A DNA stretch of 64,000 bases, taken from contig JABBOT010000002.1 in assembly GCA_016165875.1 (NCBI GenBank), positions 32,043,642 through 32,107,641 on the forward strand. The letters run 5' to 3'. This document shows, piece after piece, positions 12,630-21,912 of this stretch (its first letter is position 1; each line of letters starts with the position of its first letter). The notes below the pieces were generated by a model. The model was not told the origin of the DNA. It saw only the letters and a list, made by a program, of their open reading frames with translations, and did no database searches. Source of the stretch: Acanthopleura granulata (lineage: Eukaryota; Mollusca; Polyplacophora; Chitonida; Chitonidae). The position numbers and the translations under genes are program-made.

Positions 12630-12806
12630 CATTTATTTATTTATTTGACTGATGTTTTATGCCGTACTCAAGAATATTTCACTAATACCACGGCGCCCAG
12701 CATTATGGTGAGAGTAAACCGAACAAAGCCTGAGGGAAACGCACGACCATCCGCTGGTTGCTGCCAGGCCTTTCCCTGTACGGCCGGAGAGGAAGCCAGC
12801 ATGACA
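12630..12806 (-). mobile_element. tRNA-derived SINE, 5'-truncated
   Basis: From the tail side the plus strand shows catttatttatttatttgac, then tactcaagaatatttcac, the body cacgaccatccgctggttgc, and ends at gaggaagccagcatga. The tRNA-like head is absent, as expected for a 5'-truncated retrotransposed copy. Confidence 0.85.
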
Positions 12807-13354
12807 TCCAGTAAGCTGTTCGTACTCAAACGCTGCAATTATAACATCACCAAATTGTTGTCACATGTCACATGCAATCTATAGTAATTAGCTGCTAGGA
12901 TAACCATACACTGAATCCATGGACAAGGCAAGAGTCTATGCGATCATGATATAAGCATACACCAAACGGAAAAAGAGAGAGAAATTCACAAAAACTTCAA
13001 ATGCATATATGTCGTTCTGGGTAACTGAAAGAGAACATTTCCTTACATGAATGAAGCCACACGCGCAAGTCATATTGCCAACAGGGCATCATAAAAATGA
13101 CTTACCAGAAAATACAGGCTCAACGGAATATGTCTGAGATTTGCATAAATTTGCAACAATATATGATTACATGCGTAATAGCTTGCCGTACATACATATC
13201 TAACCACTGGCCTGTGGATCATATTTCCTGTTAAATAAATCATGACATACATGCAACAAGGAAAACCAGTGTCTATAACCAGGCGGTAGCTCTACTTGTT
13301 GGGACAAAATTATTACGGAGTCAGTTAAAAAAATCATGTATGTATAACGGACAC

Positions 13355-13885
13355 TGGGCACGGAAACTTAAAAATCAATACTACGAAACACGTATCTTCA
13401 TTCACTCGTACTCAGTTTTTTTGAAATTGGACAAAAACTCAAACAGTAGTAGGATTTGACAGAAATATTAACATATAACGCTGCATAAACAGACAGACAA
13501 CCGATCATCGAAATGAAAAAATGGAAATAAAAAATCGAAAGGCCTACTAAAAATTATGAATCTTGATGTAGGCTACACTTAAACCAATTTTCGCTGAAAT
13601 CAAACAAGAGCGGTATGAAGAGTGGGGTTTTAAAAGATATATTGATATATATTGGATAAAAGGCAGAAACCCGAGGACAAAAATCAAATATCAATACCGT
13701 AAATTACGTATAATGATGTACTGTATACTTGAACCATGTTTTGTTAAAATCGGACAAAAACTGTTGGAGGAGTGGTGATTTGAAGGAAATGTTAGCATGG
13801 TGGATCGACGAACAACCGATCATCAAATGCAAAATCGATACTACCAGTTATGTATCCTTATAGTCTATACACGTCAGCGATTGGT
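13355..13885. repeat. degenerate ~160-bp tandem repeat
   Basis: Three to four diverged units, each beginning near aaaatc(a/g)a and containing a segment like aaaatcggacaaaaact followed later by acaaccgatcatc. These segments recur near 13429, 13600 and 13752, and acaaccgatcatc is exact at about 13499 and 13811. It looks like an old dispersed or satellite repeat; no coding potential. Confidence 0.5.
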
Positions 13886-13889
13886 AACT

Positions 13890-14357
13890 TCATGCGTGAC
13901 GTCACATCAGGCAAAGTGGAAAGGACTGAAAAATTTTGTTTCCGTACTCTCTGACGAAACATACAATATCGGTTTTAATACACCGCAATGTTTTCACAAT
14001 TTAAGAAAGTAATTCAGGCTATCACAATCTTCATCATGTAACCTTGCTTTAAAGACGCAGATGTTTTGACACCAAAGTAGCTCTTTTGACACCAAAGATC
14101 ACTCAGACATACCATATTGTGAAAGCAGACATGTTTGTTTGAAAAGCTTATAATTAAGTGAAAGGTAAATTAGGCCTACACAAATAATCGAAATACAAGT
14201 TGTTCAACGAAAAATTCATTAAAAGAGCAGAAATGCGCAGACAAATTCAATACACACACATACCTATGTTAAGAAAATACAACCAAAATTCTAAACTGCG
14301 ATACTTTTGAACAACTTTAAAAATGCAGTGTATTTGTGTAGATAATACACTGGTAGA
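13890..14357. other. probable FADD 3' flank/UTR, nothing else seen
   Basis: AT-rich sequence immediately downstream (in the minus-strand sense) of the FADD stop. It probably includes the 3' untranslated region. I did not find a convincing polyadenylation signal by eye. Confidence 0.4.
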
Positions 14358-14620
14358 TTAGTACTGTCCTGACAACATCTGATGTGCCATATCGTTACGT
14401 TCGCATAATGACAACCCATTAATGAGAGCCTGCTTTGTAGCGGTATCTGGATTCTGTGACTGCCACAGTTTTATTGCCTGTCGTATTTTTTCTCGCAAAT
14501 CTCTGGGATACTGTTCTGATACGTAATCGATGTCCGCCTCACTAACATCCAATGCTCTCACAAACTGACGCCAGTCACGGCCAATGTTTCTTACGATGAA
14601 CTCGACCTCTCGTCTTAATT
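14358..14620 (-). CDS. FADD: FADD exon 2: death domain and stop
   Basis: This last exon encodes the C-terminal death domain of the FADD adaptor, the part that binds death receptors or their adaptors in the cytoplasm. It starts at a clear acceptor (plus 14621-14622, minus-strand ttttgtttcag before aattaagacg) with two bases completing a codon opened by exon 1, then runs 86 codons to TAA at 14358-14360. Visible death-domain hallmarks are FIVRNIGRDWRQFVRALDVS, then IDYVSEQYPRDLREKIRQAI and a terminal KLWQSQN-containing helix pair. This matches the vertebrate FADD arrangement, in which a GKDWRRLARQL-type helix is followed by an RYPRNL-type turn. The intact frame and compatible phase say the gene is functional. 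The long intron upstream holds a decayed viral element. Confidence 0.93.
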
Positions 14621-15413
14621 CTGAAACAAAATTTAAAGATTTTACCATTTACGAATGCGATTGTTTGTGCTATAATTCACCACAGAAAAACTACAAAATC
14701 ACGCCCTTCACTTAATGAATGGCTTACTGGAGGCCACATATTTTTAAATTGTTACACATGCACAATATCATTCTACAACGACCATGTACCTGTGGCTTTC
14801 TCTCACGCTTTGTATAGACATATGGGCGCTTGATCTCGAATACAGTACACAGCATAGTGACAATGGGTAACTGTATTTCTCACTCACCAAGCCATTAAGT
14901 GCCGTAACTCATCTGTAATATCTGCGACTTACTGTTGTGTCCAGTTGTCAAATATGAACCGCACAGTCTGATTGGTTACTAACTCTATACCATGCGTCAG
15001 TCGTCTCGAGACATGAGAATGAATGTATAAGAATTGTATCTGATTAAAGTATTAGTGTCCAGAAAAAATAATATGACCTGTTTGCACAGTATAAGGCATT
15101 GTGGGGGGGGGGGGGAGGCTGAAATAGAATATTGACTTTGAATCCGACAAAAACAATAGATTTATTGCCCTAGCCGATGTCCAGGGTGTCTTCCCGATTC
15201 GTCTATTCCTTTTGTTTAAAAAGGGGGAACATGTTGGATTAGGAAACATAGAATTAAAGTATCATCATGGTGAGTGCAAGACAAGGGGTGTTCAATACTA
15301 AAATGAAAGGCGAATTCAGCCATTTAAAATGTAGATTATATAACACAGTAATGAAATTCAACAATACAGACATAGTACAGAAATGCAGTCATGTATGGGG
15401 GGAGGGGGGTATA
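14621..15413 (-). other. FADD intron, 3' part
   Basis: Intronic sequence between the FADD acceptor and the first foreign-looking block. It has a poly-G run at about 15102-15115; no gene or known repeat was recognised. Confidence 0.6.
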
Positions 15414-15725
15414 CTAATTATTGGGGGCCGACGACCCGACGCGCCCCCAAGCCCCTGCTCCGGCTAATTTCTGCTGCACATCAAGCCATATAGTGTTCGC
15501 GTACATGAACTTTTGCCAATTATCTATGTTCACAAACGGGCGTTCATATTCAGAGATAATTGCCCCAGCTCCTGCTCCGGCTAATTTCTGCTGCACATCA
15601 AGCCATATGGTGTCCGCGTACATAAACTTTTGCCAATCATCTATGTAGACAGACACCCGTTCACATTCAGAAATAACTGGCGATTGTTTATGTACAATCA
15701 TAGCCCCAGGGACGGCCCACCACAT
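15414..15725 (-). CDS. unassigned ORF made of a 117-bp in-frame duplication
   Basis: A 103-codon open frame contains two copies of a 39-residue unit (each with DWQKFMYA(D/N)TIWLDVQQ and KLAGAGA). They come from a direct nucleotide repeat with period 117: cctgctccggctaatttctg occurs at 15454 and 15571. The copies differ at scattered sites yet both stay open. I do not recognise the protein. It lies about 400 bases outside the GC-rich viral block and may be a detached fragment of it, or simply intronic repeat. Its status as a gene is doubtful. Confidence 0.3.
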   Translation of the reverse strand: MWWAVPGAMIVHKQSPVISECERVSVYIDDWQKFMYADTIWLDVQQKLAGAGAGAIISEYERPFVNIDNWQKFMYANTIWLDVQQKLAGAGAWGRVGSSAPNN

Positions 15726-16145
15726 AGAGATATGTGTTGCTGTGAGTATCCCTGTGGTGATTGAACTGCAAAGTCCACCTAGCCAAAATTCGCAAGTGTA
15801 TTAGGTAATGTAGGCCAGAGCCGCCTATATCGATCGATCTAAGATTAAAGGCCAGCAGGTATTACCTACGTGTATTATGAATACGACATAGCCCAGACAC
15901 TCACATGCTTCCAGGTTCGCTACATATAACTTAGATTGATTATAGTATGTGAGTCTCCTGACCTATTTATGCGTGTACTATGACTGTGTAAAGCATATTG
16001 ACTGTACATTCGCTGCTCTATTGTGTATAAATCAATTCTTACGGTTAATAAAATACAACCTACAACTATGTGGTGTAAAAATAGAAGCATGTGGAGGCTT
16101 TATATTACGGGTTTTTCAATGCGCTCTCAGTTTTTGACGCCATAT
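15726..16145. other. FADD intron, AT-rich spacer
   Basis: Host-like AT-rich sequence with no recognised gene. The change to GC-richer sequence occurs around 16100-16200 and is my best guess for the left edge of the viral block. Confidence 0.4.
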
Positions 16146-16628
16146 CTACCGCATGGCATTGTGGGCCGTGTACGAGAGGAAAGCCATGCCGCTATTAAAA
16201 ACCTTTCGAACAACACCACCATTTGTTGTTTGCACCAGGACCTGGGTCACAGTCAGATCAATGTCCCATTTGGGATCATCCGATTGAACGAGACCCCATC
16301 TCCCCTGAGGAGATAGAACCAGGCTGAGTTTTTGGTGCGCACTCGGGGCTTCGATATCCACATGGGTGAGCTCATGTACGTTTGGAGGTTCTCCGGATCC
16401 CCCCAACGGTACCTTCTTCCGTGAATAAACACCTTGCTGAAAGTGGAAGGCGTAAATCCGTCCATCCTCGTCTTGTCGCTCAAAACCATCCATATTGGCG
16501 AGCTCATTCAACTTCGGGGGTTCTTTGGATCCCCCCCAACGGCACCGTCTTTCGTGAATAAACACCTTGATGGAATTGGAAGGCGTAAATCCGTCCATCC
16601 ACTCCTTGCCGCTCAAAATCATCAACAT
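16146..16628 (-). pseudogene. element structural-type protein, C-terminal fragment with 132-bp duplication
   Basis: The most protein-like part is the C-terminal half, with RWGLVQSDDPKWDIDLTVTQ and VLVQTTNGGVVRK near the end, suggestive of a beta-rich virion protein, but I cannot name a family. The N-terminal half contains a direct nucleotide duplication of period 132 (gagctcat motif at about 16367 and 16499; cgtgaataaacaccttg in both copies). The copies are read in different frames in the present sequence, so at least one frameshift lies between them. It reads toward lower coordinates like the penton-like gene upstream of it. It may be the C-terminal part of the protein whose N-terminus is at 17324 on the other strand (see findings). 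Confidence 0.45.
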
Positions 16629-16795
16629 CTGCCAGATCCGATATGGCTATGTCAATGCAATTAGGGCCCTTTGAGTCCATCACGCCGGCGAATGTGTATA
16701 GTTACGCTTAAGTATGTTGTATTTATAGGCTGGCCGCGACTGTTTAACAGATTTACAGTAAGCCCCGACAAGGGGCCAGCCGACATTTTTCTGTA

Positions 16796-17322
16796 CTATG
16801 GATTGGTAAATGCCACGGTCCTTCCGGAGATTATGCATTCGTGGTATACCAAGACTGCTCTCAGAATTGTCATACTAGTGGACACTGCGACGAAATTTTC
16901 GGATGAGCTCACCTCGTTTAGGTGGACAAATACTTCTTTGTGAGACGTCAGTTTGGGTAGGTTGTCCCTTTCATTTATTCCATCCAAGGGTTCTTCTGCG
17001 TTTGAGAATCCCAGGATATCAGCTAGATCTAACAAACTGATAACGTCATTCTTTTTGAGTCCCAGCCGCACACGACCAGTAGCTTCACTTAGTTGCAGTT
17101 TAGCACCCAACGGGTGGAACACCTTCGTTGAGGGTATTGACGGTGTAATAGCCGCTTGTCGTTCAACCTGAAACGTACGTCGGCGCCAATATTTGCCTCT
17201 GGGTACAAGGTCATATCGAATAGGGCGACCTCGTACTGGCCTTCTCGACTGTTCAGATATGACTGGAGGATGACAGTGTCCCCCTGTTGAATATCGCTCA
17301 GTGTAACAAACATTTTCAGCAT
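16796..17322 (-). pseudogene. penton-like minor capsid protein, one frameshift
   Basis: The start is the ATG at 17320-17322 (MLKMFVTLSD). The N-terminal part contains LNSREGQYEVALFDMTLYP, followed after a frameshift near 17150 by HPLGAKLQLSEATGRVRLGL, LDLADILGFS and HKEVFVHLNEVSSS. A short N-terminal strand of MFVTL type, a YEVAL motif about 25 residues later, an (I/L)LGF motif and a late VFVH-type strand followed by a VYHE-type segment together match the layout I associate with single jelly-roll penton-like proteins of Polinton-type elements. Such proteins form the capsid vertices. Total length is about 175 residues. The frameshift makes it a pseudogene. Assignment is from pattern recognition only. 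Confidence 0.5.
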
Positions 17323-17323
17323 T

Positions 17324-17602
17324 ATGTTTGATAAAGCGTTTTCATTCAATAGGAAGGTAACCCATTACCATGTTCGTGGAGTATATTCGAGTAATGGAAT
17401 AGAGGAGCCAAGTAAAATCGTGGTTATAGATCCCAGCCTGAACTACTCGCAGGTTGCTTTCGACGTAACCTTCCCAAAGATGCTTGAGCGCTACAATTTA
17501 CCAAAATCAACAGCGACGCATTGGTCGAGAAATGGCACACGCTACCGATGGCCACAGCCAGTTGCAGTACCCGTCCTACTCCTGTGCCGACTCCAACCGT
17601 AG
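17324..17602 (+). pseudogene. element protein, N-terminal fragment
   Basis: The ATG at 17324 lies one base from the ATG of the minus-strand penton-like gene, an improbably tight head-to-head pair. Only about the first 62 residues look conserved in character (KIVVIDPSLNYSQVAFDVTF and PKMLERYNLP); after residue 63 the sequence becomes Arg/Trp/Pro-rich and is probably out of frame. No family is assignable with confidence. The beta-rich character and location suggest a structural protein, possibly the missing N-terminus of the 16146-16628 fragment. Confidence 0.4.
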
Positions 17603-17727
17603 CGCAGCATCCGGCTGCAGCGCCGACTCTAGTAGTGAAGAATTCACCGAGACAGCACGATCAAGAAAAACTGGCGTTAGTAATACTTACTGTCGCTCTC
17701 GGGCTTGCACTGATCTGGTTACGCTAG
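17548..17727 (+). CDS. small Pro-rich protein with C-terminal membrane helix
   Basis: From the ATG at 17548 the frame encodes 59 residues: a Thr/Pro/Ala-rich segment (TRPTPVPTPTVAQHPAAAPT), a charged linker and a hydrophobic helix ALVILTVALGLALIWLR at the very C-terminus. It would be a tail-anchored membrane protein. Small membrane proteins are frequent in virus elements of this kind, but I recognise no family, and the frame could be open by chance in GC-rich sequence. Confidence 0.35.
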   Translation: MATASCSTRPTPVPTPTVAQHPAAAPTLVVKNSPRQHDQEKLALVILTVALGLALIWLR

Positions 17728-17745
17728 ATGTGGCCGAACGGCCGC

Positions 17746-17928
17746 CTAAATGGTTTCAACTATGGCGACAACTAGAGCCCAAGTAATTTCGGCTATCCAC
17801 CTCACGGCCTTGCCTAATGTGCTAAGAAGCCCAGAGACGATACTCCCTATAATACCTGTGACAGCCGCGGAGGCTTTACCGGCGAGCTTAGCTAGAAGCC
17901 TGCCCAGGGCCCGCCGTTGCTTTTTTAC
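17746..17928 (-). CDS. small hydrophobic basic protein of the element
   Basis: Sixty in-frame codons end with TAG at 17746-17748: a basic start (KKQRRALGRLL), a glycine/alanine-rich amphipathic segment (AKLAGKASAAVTGIIGSIVS) and a hydrophobic C-terminus (ITWALVVAIVETI). The glycine spacing suggests helix packing in a membrane. No ATG is present at its head; the frame follows directly after the stop of the next upstream minus-strand gene, so the start codon may have decayed. No function is assigned. Confidence 0.45.
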   Translation of the reverse strand, partial: VKKQRRALGRLLAKLAGKASAAVTGIIGSIVSGLLSTLGKAVRWIAEITWALVVAIVETI

Positions 17929-18281
17929 TCACACCTTACCGCCACCCGTTGATTGGGTTGGTGGGGCTGGTGTCCCGCCACCAGTCAGCGCAAGCACCAG
18001 GGTCGACGCGATGAAACCCAACACAGTTAGGATGCTGGCTATGGTAACCCCCTGTTCGCGGAACAAAGTCCGAAGCCTTCGGCAAGAGTTGTGTCCTCAC
18101 GAAGAACGCGGCTGATCGTTTCCCTGATCCGATTGATTTGTGTGCGCAGAGCTGCACGGGTCGCACAGACGGCCTCGAGGCAAGCTGCTCTTTCATCCCG
18201 AACGACTCGCAATTCTTCTGCAATGCGGCGCCTGAAGAACTCATCAAGTTGTATTTCATTCAAAGTAACGCGCTCGTCCAT
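17929..18281 (-). pseudogene. coiled-coil protein with C-terminal membrane segment, frameshifted
   Basis: From the ATG at 18279-18281 the frame encodes a charged, heptad-like helical region (LDEFFRRRIAEELRVVRDER, then TRAALRTQINRIRETISRVL). Near 18060 a frameshift is needed to reach a hydrophobic segment (VTIASILTVLGFIASTLVLA) followed by a Gly/Pro/Thr tail and TGA at 17929-17931. The span is 353 bases, not a multiple of three, which agrees with one indel. The architecture is a coiled coil plus one membrane helix, about 117 residues. Function unknown. Confidence 0.5.
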
Positions 18282-18414
18282 TTCAGTCAGCCTAGCAAGA
18301 TTGTGTTCTCCCCTCTGACGTCTGCAGTGTCTTATCAAGCCCAAACAACTCACGGAGGGGCAGTGGGTAATCACCACATGTGCTGAGAGCCCCTCTTTCT
18401 GAGAGCAGGCTCTA

Positions 18415-18780
18415 TCAGTCAAACGTAGTTACGATTGACGCGACCGCTTCTGATGTTTCTTGCACCGCTTGTTCCACCTTGGCTTCACCTAGGTCATCCC
18501 TAGCTTCCTGAACAACTGTCACAACTTTTGATGGCCGCTTGTCCCGCTTCCAGTCAACAAACTCAAGTTCAGCCCGGATGAATCCCACCTCAAACGCTTC
18601 TCTAGTGTCCATAGCGTGAATGGTTTACCTGTGCTTTTGTTCATAATGTCAAAGTTGGGATAAATCCCAAGGTGTAGTCGATTATCGACCAGCTCGAAAT
18701 CAGAATAATGTCTCCCAGCAGCGGGGGTCACCTCGTATTGTTCCTCAATGGCCTTATAATAGTCATCTGTATAGACAGGC
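18415..18780 (-). pseudogene. element protein of unknown role, frameshifted
   Basis: Two overlapping minus-strand frames make a continuous-looking protein: first GRHYSDFELVDNRLHLGIYP and FDIMNKSTGKPFT, then after a frameshift near 18600 AFEVGFIRAELEFVDWKRDK and a Glu/Ala-rich helical tail ending TTFD and a stop at 18415. No initiating methionine is evident at the 18780 end, where it meets the plus-strand capsid fragment. I do not recognise the fold; the position between structural genes suggests a virion protein. Confidence 0.45.
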
Positions 18781-18799
18781 TTGAATACGAGCTAACTTT

Positions 18800-19507
18800 G
18801 AACGACTATAGCCGGTGTAATCCTGGCCACAAGGGACGCCAATGCCAGCTACACCATCGATAACATGAGCCTCGAGTAATATGGTCACTGAGCCAGAGAT
18901 CGACCGGATGATCCGTAACCAGTACGCCAGCCGCCAGGCAATACTGTACGACCGCGAGCTCCCGCAGAGCCAATTCAGACACAACAAGACCGATACCCTG
19001 TGGAACATCAACCTCAACGTATCCGCCCGCAGTATGAAAGGCATCTTGATGCTTTTCGAGGACCGAAGACCGGCCTTCCGGTGTAACTCCGGGGCTTTCT
19101 ATAACCCCAAAATAACCAAGCTGGAGGTGGTAATCGAGGGGATCCCCAACCAGCTGTACAGCCAAGGCCTGTGCGCCTACCATCAGTTTGATGAGGCAAA
19201 GAAATTCTTTGAAACCGGCTGCAAGCGCCATTCCGAGGTGGCCATGGTCGCAAAAGACCTAGCGCTGGCGGACGTGTCCCTTGGCGACTTCTTAACCACA
19301 AAGTACGTCCTGTGACTTGACTTCCGCTCCGCGGACGACGACCAGCTACACGGCAGCGGACGGCGCATCGAGAACGACGGTGAGGGGGTGACCATTCACA
19401 TCACGAAAAAGGTAGAGGCGGAAGGTTATTCGAACGGGTACCTCTACGTCGTCACGGATGCGCAGCTTAATATTGAAGATGGCAGGTATGCCAACGCGGC
19501 CTGGTGA
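18800..19507 (+). pseudogene. likely major capsid protein, C-terminal part
   Basis: The longest clean frame (18881-19315) contains TDTLWNINLNVSARSMKGIL, FYNPKITKLEVVIEGIPNQL and LALADVSLGDFLTTKYVL. The same frame continues past a TGA at 19313-19315 with HGSGRRIENDGEGVTIHITK and YVVTDAQLNI before stopping at 19505-19507. Upstream, a different frame (ASYTIDNMSLE, near 18840-18876) appears to be the preceding part, implying a frameshift at about 18876. The LNV..RS.KGILMLF strand, the VxIxGxPNxLY strand and the terminal xVxDAQLNI strand resemble the second jelly roll of hexon-like capsid proteins in Polinton/adintovirus relatives. The N-terminal jelly roll is missing. The assignment rests on pattern only. 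Confidence 0.5.
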
Positions 19508-19619
19508 CAGCATTCTCCCAAAGGACACCCATTCGGCTATCACATGCGAGTAGACCGGGTGTGGGAAAACAGTTTTTTCTCGACCTGTTAGAAGGGCCCT
19601 ACCGCCAATTCTGTGCCCC

Positions 19620-20079
19620 ACTGTGAAGTACAAGAGTTCATACCAATCACGCCGCTGGATCTGGGACGAATCCGATATCTACGTTCTCAATCCGGGTGAA
19701 AGGCTGCACGTCTGGCTTAGAGCCCTCTACTCGGTGTTTCAAGGTGAAGGAACCCTGCATATCACTGACGACTACTGGCAAAAAGAAAGACATACTCTCT
19801 GTGCTGGCCTTCTCCGGCAGGCACGCGCAGCAAAGCGCCTGGGTGCTTACCCAGAAATATAACTCAGTCCTGAATTACTTCCGCGAGCAGACGCGCTGGG
19901 TCGCCATCTTCCACTGGAAAGATAGGAACTCGTTTGAAGAATGCCTCAAAGAAAATGATATAATCCCAACAGGAGAAGAACGCGCCGCGGTGGGTAAGCA
20001 AGTTGCAGAGACCAAACATTCTAAGTTAATGCTGAATACTTATCTTCCTACTAAGTACGTCGTGCTGCAGCACTGCTAA
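19620..20079 (+). pseudogene. A32/FtsK-type DNA packaging ATPase, C-terminal part, frameshifted
   Basis: The first frame holds DIYVLNPGERLHVWLRALYS followed by GEGTLHITDD, a Walker B-like hydrophobic strand ending in acidic residues. After a frameshift near 19780 the second frame gives LAFSGRHAQQSAWVLTQKYN, FREQTRWVAIFHWKDRNSFE and a Lys/Glu-rich C-terminus. The SGRHxxxSxWVLTQ segment is the sensor region typical of genome-packaging ATPases of the HerA/FtsK superfamily in Polinton-like viruses and their relatives. These enzymes pump DNA into the capsid. No Walker A (P-loop) is present upstream, so the N-terminal third is gone. Confidence 0.6.
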
Positions 20080-20190
20080 GCACTGCTAATCAGATGTTGA
20101 GCATTGATAAAATTTTCTATTAAACTTTGAACAATAGGATACTATACTATCATTGATTGCGATGAACTTATCGACGAGTTGGTTGATGAA

Positions 20191-20736
20191 ATGCACAAGA
20201 CCCCAGAGCCCGATGGATGGGGTGCCAGTTCCTCATCCCAAGCGCGGGGATCAGAAGACACGGATAGTGCCACATGTCTGGAAAAACGAGAGCAGCTAGC
20301 CGCGCTTGCTGCTGGTGGACGATGCAGAGAGTACCTGGGAAAAGACTTAACTCCCGAGAAAATAGACGGTATGGACGACGAAGCAATTGAAAGACTCTAT
20401 AACCGTTATGAGATGCAGCTTGGTGGGGCTGTTACGAAGATTCTCGGTCGTACCGCGCTGTCCATATACTCGAGGTTGGCGGGATTGTTTCTACCAATTC
20501 CTCCAGAAAATCTGCCAAAACAAATGGAGGAACTGGAATCTGATCCATTTGTTGAACACGCGCTTATCAGTACCACATGCCATCTGTACCACTGGTTCGG
20601 TATGTACTTACTGCCCCTTACAACAGCTTTGACTGGCATGAAGCATCTTCGAGTTGGACATGCATGCCCGAGAACAGATGACGACGATGTCAGACAGCCC
20701 AACACTAGCACCGGAGACGGAAACTCCACCAAATGA
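20191..20736 (+). CDS. unassigned helical element protein
   Basis: This is the longest undamaged frame of the block (182 codons from the first ATG). The frame stays open further upstream through acidic sequence (DCDELIDELVDEM) without an ATG, so the original start may have decayed. The core is helical: LTPEKIDGMDDEAIERLYNR, then GAVTKILGRTALSIYSRL, and a hydrophobic region near residues 110-155 (LISTTCHLYHWFGMYLLPLT). The C-terminus is acidic (TDDDDVRQ). It overlaps the start of the next gene by about 50 bases, as in compact viral genomes. I have no named family; a membrane-associated virion component is one possibility. Confidence 0.5.
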   Translation: MHKTPEPDGWGASSSSQARGSEDTDSATCLEKREQLAALAAGGRCREYLGKDLTPEKIDGMDDEAIERLYNRYEMQLGGAVTKILGRTALSIYSRLAGLFLPIPPENLPKQMEELESDPFVEHALISTTCHLYHWFGMYLLPLTTALTGMKHLRVGHACPRTDDDDVRQPNTSTGDGNSTK

Positions 20737-21144
20737 GACGCCTTCGGCTGAGGAGCGTCAAAAGACCCCAAAGAGATGCCTTCGGCTTAGGAGCGTCAAA
20801 AGAACCCCAAAAAAGTAGCCGCAGGGCAAGCAGGGGCCGCGGCCAGAAAAGCCAAAGAGAAAAAATCGTTGGCCGAACTCCATTCAGGCAAATCGTTGGT
20901 CGAACAGAGAGAGACCGATAAGAATGAGAAGGACCAAAAAGAAATTCAGAAGACACCTACTCCACATATCATCGAAATGCGAAGCAACTGGCCACTTTGT
21001 ATTGCTGTGGCTCTTGGAGTAGAAGGAGTTATTTGGCGGCAGCGGGGCGACGAGTCACCAAAGGCCCTTGCTACAACTCGAGAGACGCTGCCAAATGTTG
21101 TTAACCAATTAGATACATACCGAGACCATTTCCATATGGAGTGA
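20687..21144 (+). pseudogene. basic Ala/Lys-rich membrane protein broken by a 38-bp duplication
   Basis: The ATG at 20687 opens an acidic/Pro-rich N-terminus (MSDSPTLAPETETPPNETPS). A 38-bp direct duplication follows at about 20730-20805 (ccttcggct.aggagcgtcaa twice, at 20740 and 20778); 38 is not a multiple of three, so the frame switches. The basic part AGAAARKAKEKKSLAELHSG, a charged linker and a predicted membrane helix (NWPLCIAVALGVEGVIW) then continue in the frame ending at 21144. The layout would be a soluble basic N-terminal domain with one C-terminal membrane span. No family name. Confidence 0.5.
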
Positions 21145-21153
21145 GCGTCAAAC

Positions 21154-21357
21154 ATGAGTACCCCTGATGGAAAGATGCTTCTCAATACGATTTATCACAA
21201 TGCTGTTGTCTCTGGTCTGGCCATTGGCTACGGTCGCCTAGGCAAAATGGGCAGTGGGGGTGCCACACTAAAACTTGATTTCACCCCACGTGATATCGGG
21301 ATGGTAGTCGTGGACGTGGTCCTCGCGATGGGGACCAAGGACATGCTAATTAAATAG
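21154..21357 (+). CDS. small unassigned element protein, intact
   Basis: Sixty-seven codons from ATG 21154 to TAG, ten bases after the preceding stop, in the same direction: a tight co-oriented unit. The sequence has KMLLNTIYHNAVVSGLAIGY (amphipathic or membrane helix with small residues), a Gly-rich turn and a hydrophobic segment DIGMVVVDVVLAMGTKDMLI. Two short hydrophobic helices suggest a membrane-inserting virion component. It is one of the few undamaged frames in the block; I cannot name it. Confidence 0.5.
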   Translation: MSTPDGKMLLNTIYHNAVVSGLAIGYGRLGKMGSGGATLKLDFTPRDIGMVVVDVVLAMGTKDMLIK

Positions 21358-21390
21358 GGGATCTTTCTCTTCTCGACTCATCGAAACTCC

Positions 21391-21780
21391 ATGGTCGATC
21401 TGGAGCGCAAACGCCACTATAAAGCTATAGAACAGCTCCAGACGGCGTAGGCAGCGTGGCCTCAAAAAAGGACAAAGCGTCTAGACTGGATTAATGACGA
21501 ACTTCGTCGACATGGGCACGCAGAGCGCACATTTCGCGATGTCGACGCCACCATGCGCGAGTACGCTGAGGTCACGGGGAAAACTCCTAGCCCCAAAGGG
21601 CCTGAACCTGTCCTACGCGACTTCTATACATCGTTGGAGGGCCAAAATGAACGCTGGTCTCCTATAAACTCGCCGAGTAATCCGAAAAGACTGTGCTGGA
21701 CTCTCGTAAGAGCTCCTCACCGTAATGGCAGGCACGACATGTGTACTGAGGCTCGAGTTCTTTTTCCATGCCATTTGTAG
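21391..21780 (+). pseudogene. unassigned basic helical element protein with in-frame stop
   Basis: The ATG at 21391 opens VDLERKRHYKAIEQLQTA, then a TAG at 21448-21450, then the same frame continues with KRTKRLDWINDELRRHGHAE, MREYAEVTGKT and GPEPVLRDFYTSLEGQNE before drifting into Arg/Cys-rich sequence that is probably out of frame. The N-terminal helix and basic middle look genuine; the C-terminus has been replaced or frameshifted. Last of the plus-strand series. Confidence 0.45.
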
Positions 21781-21912
21781 ATATCGCTTGGGTATATATA
21801 TATCACACAGGATGGGTTTGCCCGAAGAGCATGCTAGAGGTTGAAGACAGCAGAGGCGCTTGCAGGCCACCAACTTCCTCTGGATGGTTTTGCGGAGCTG
21901 CTGCTCGGTGAG

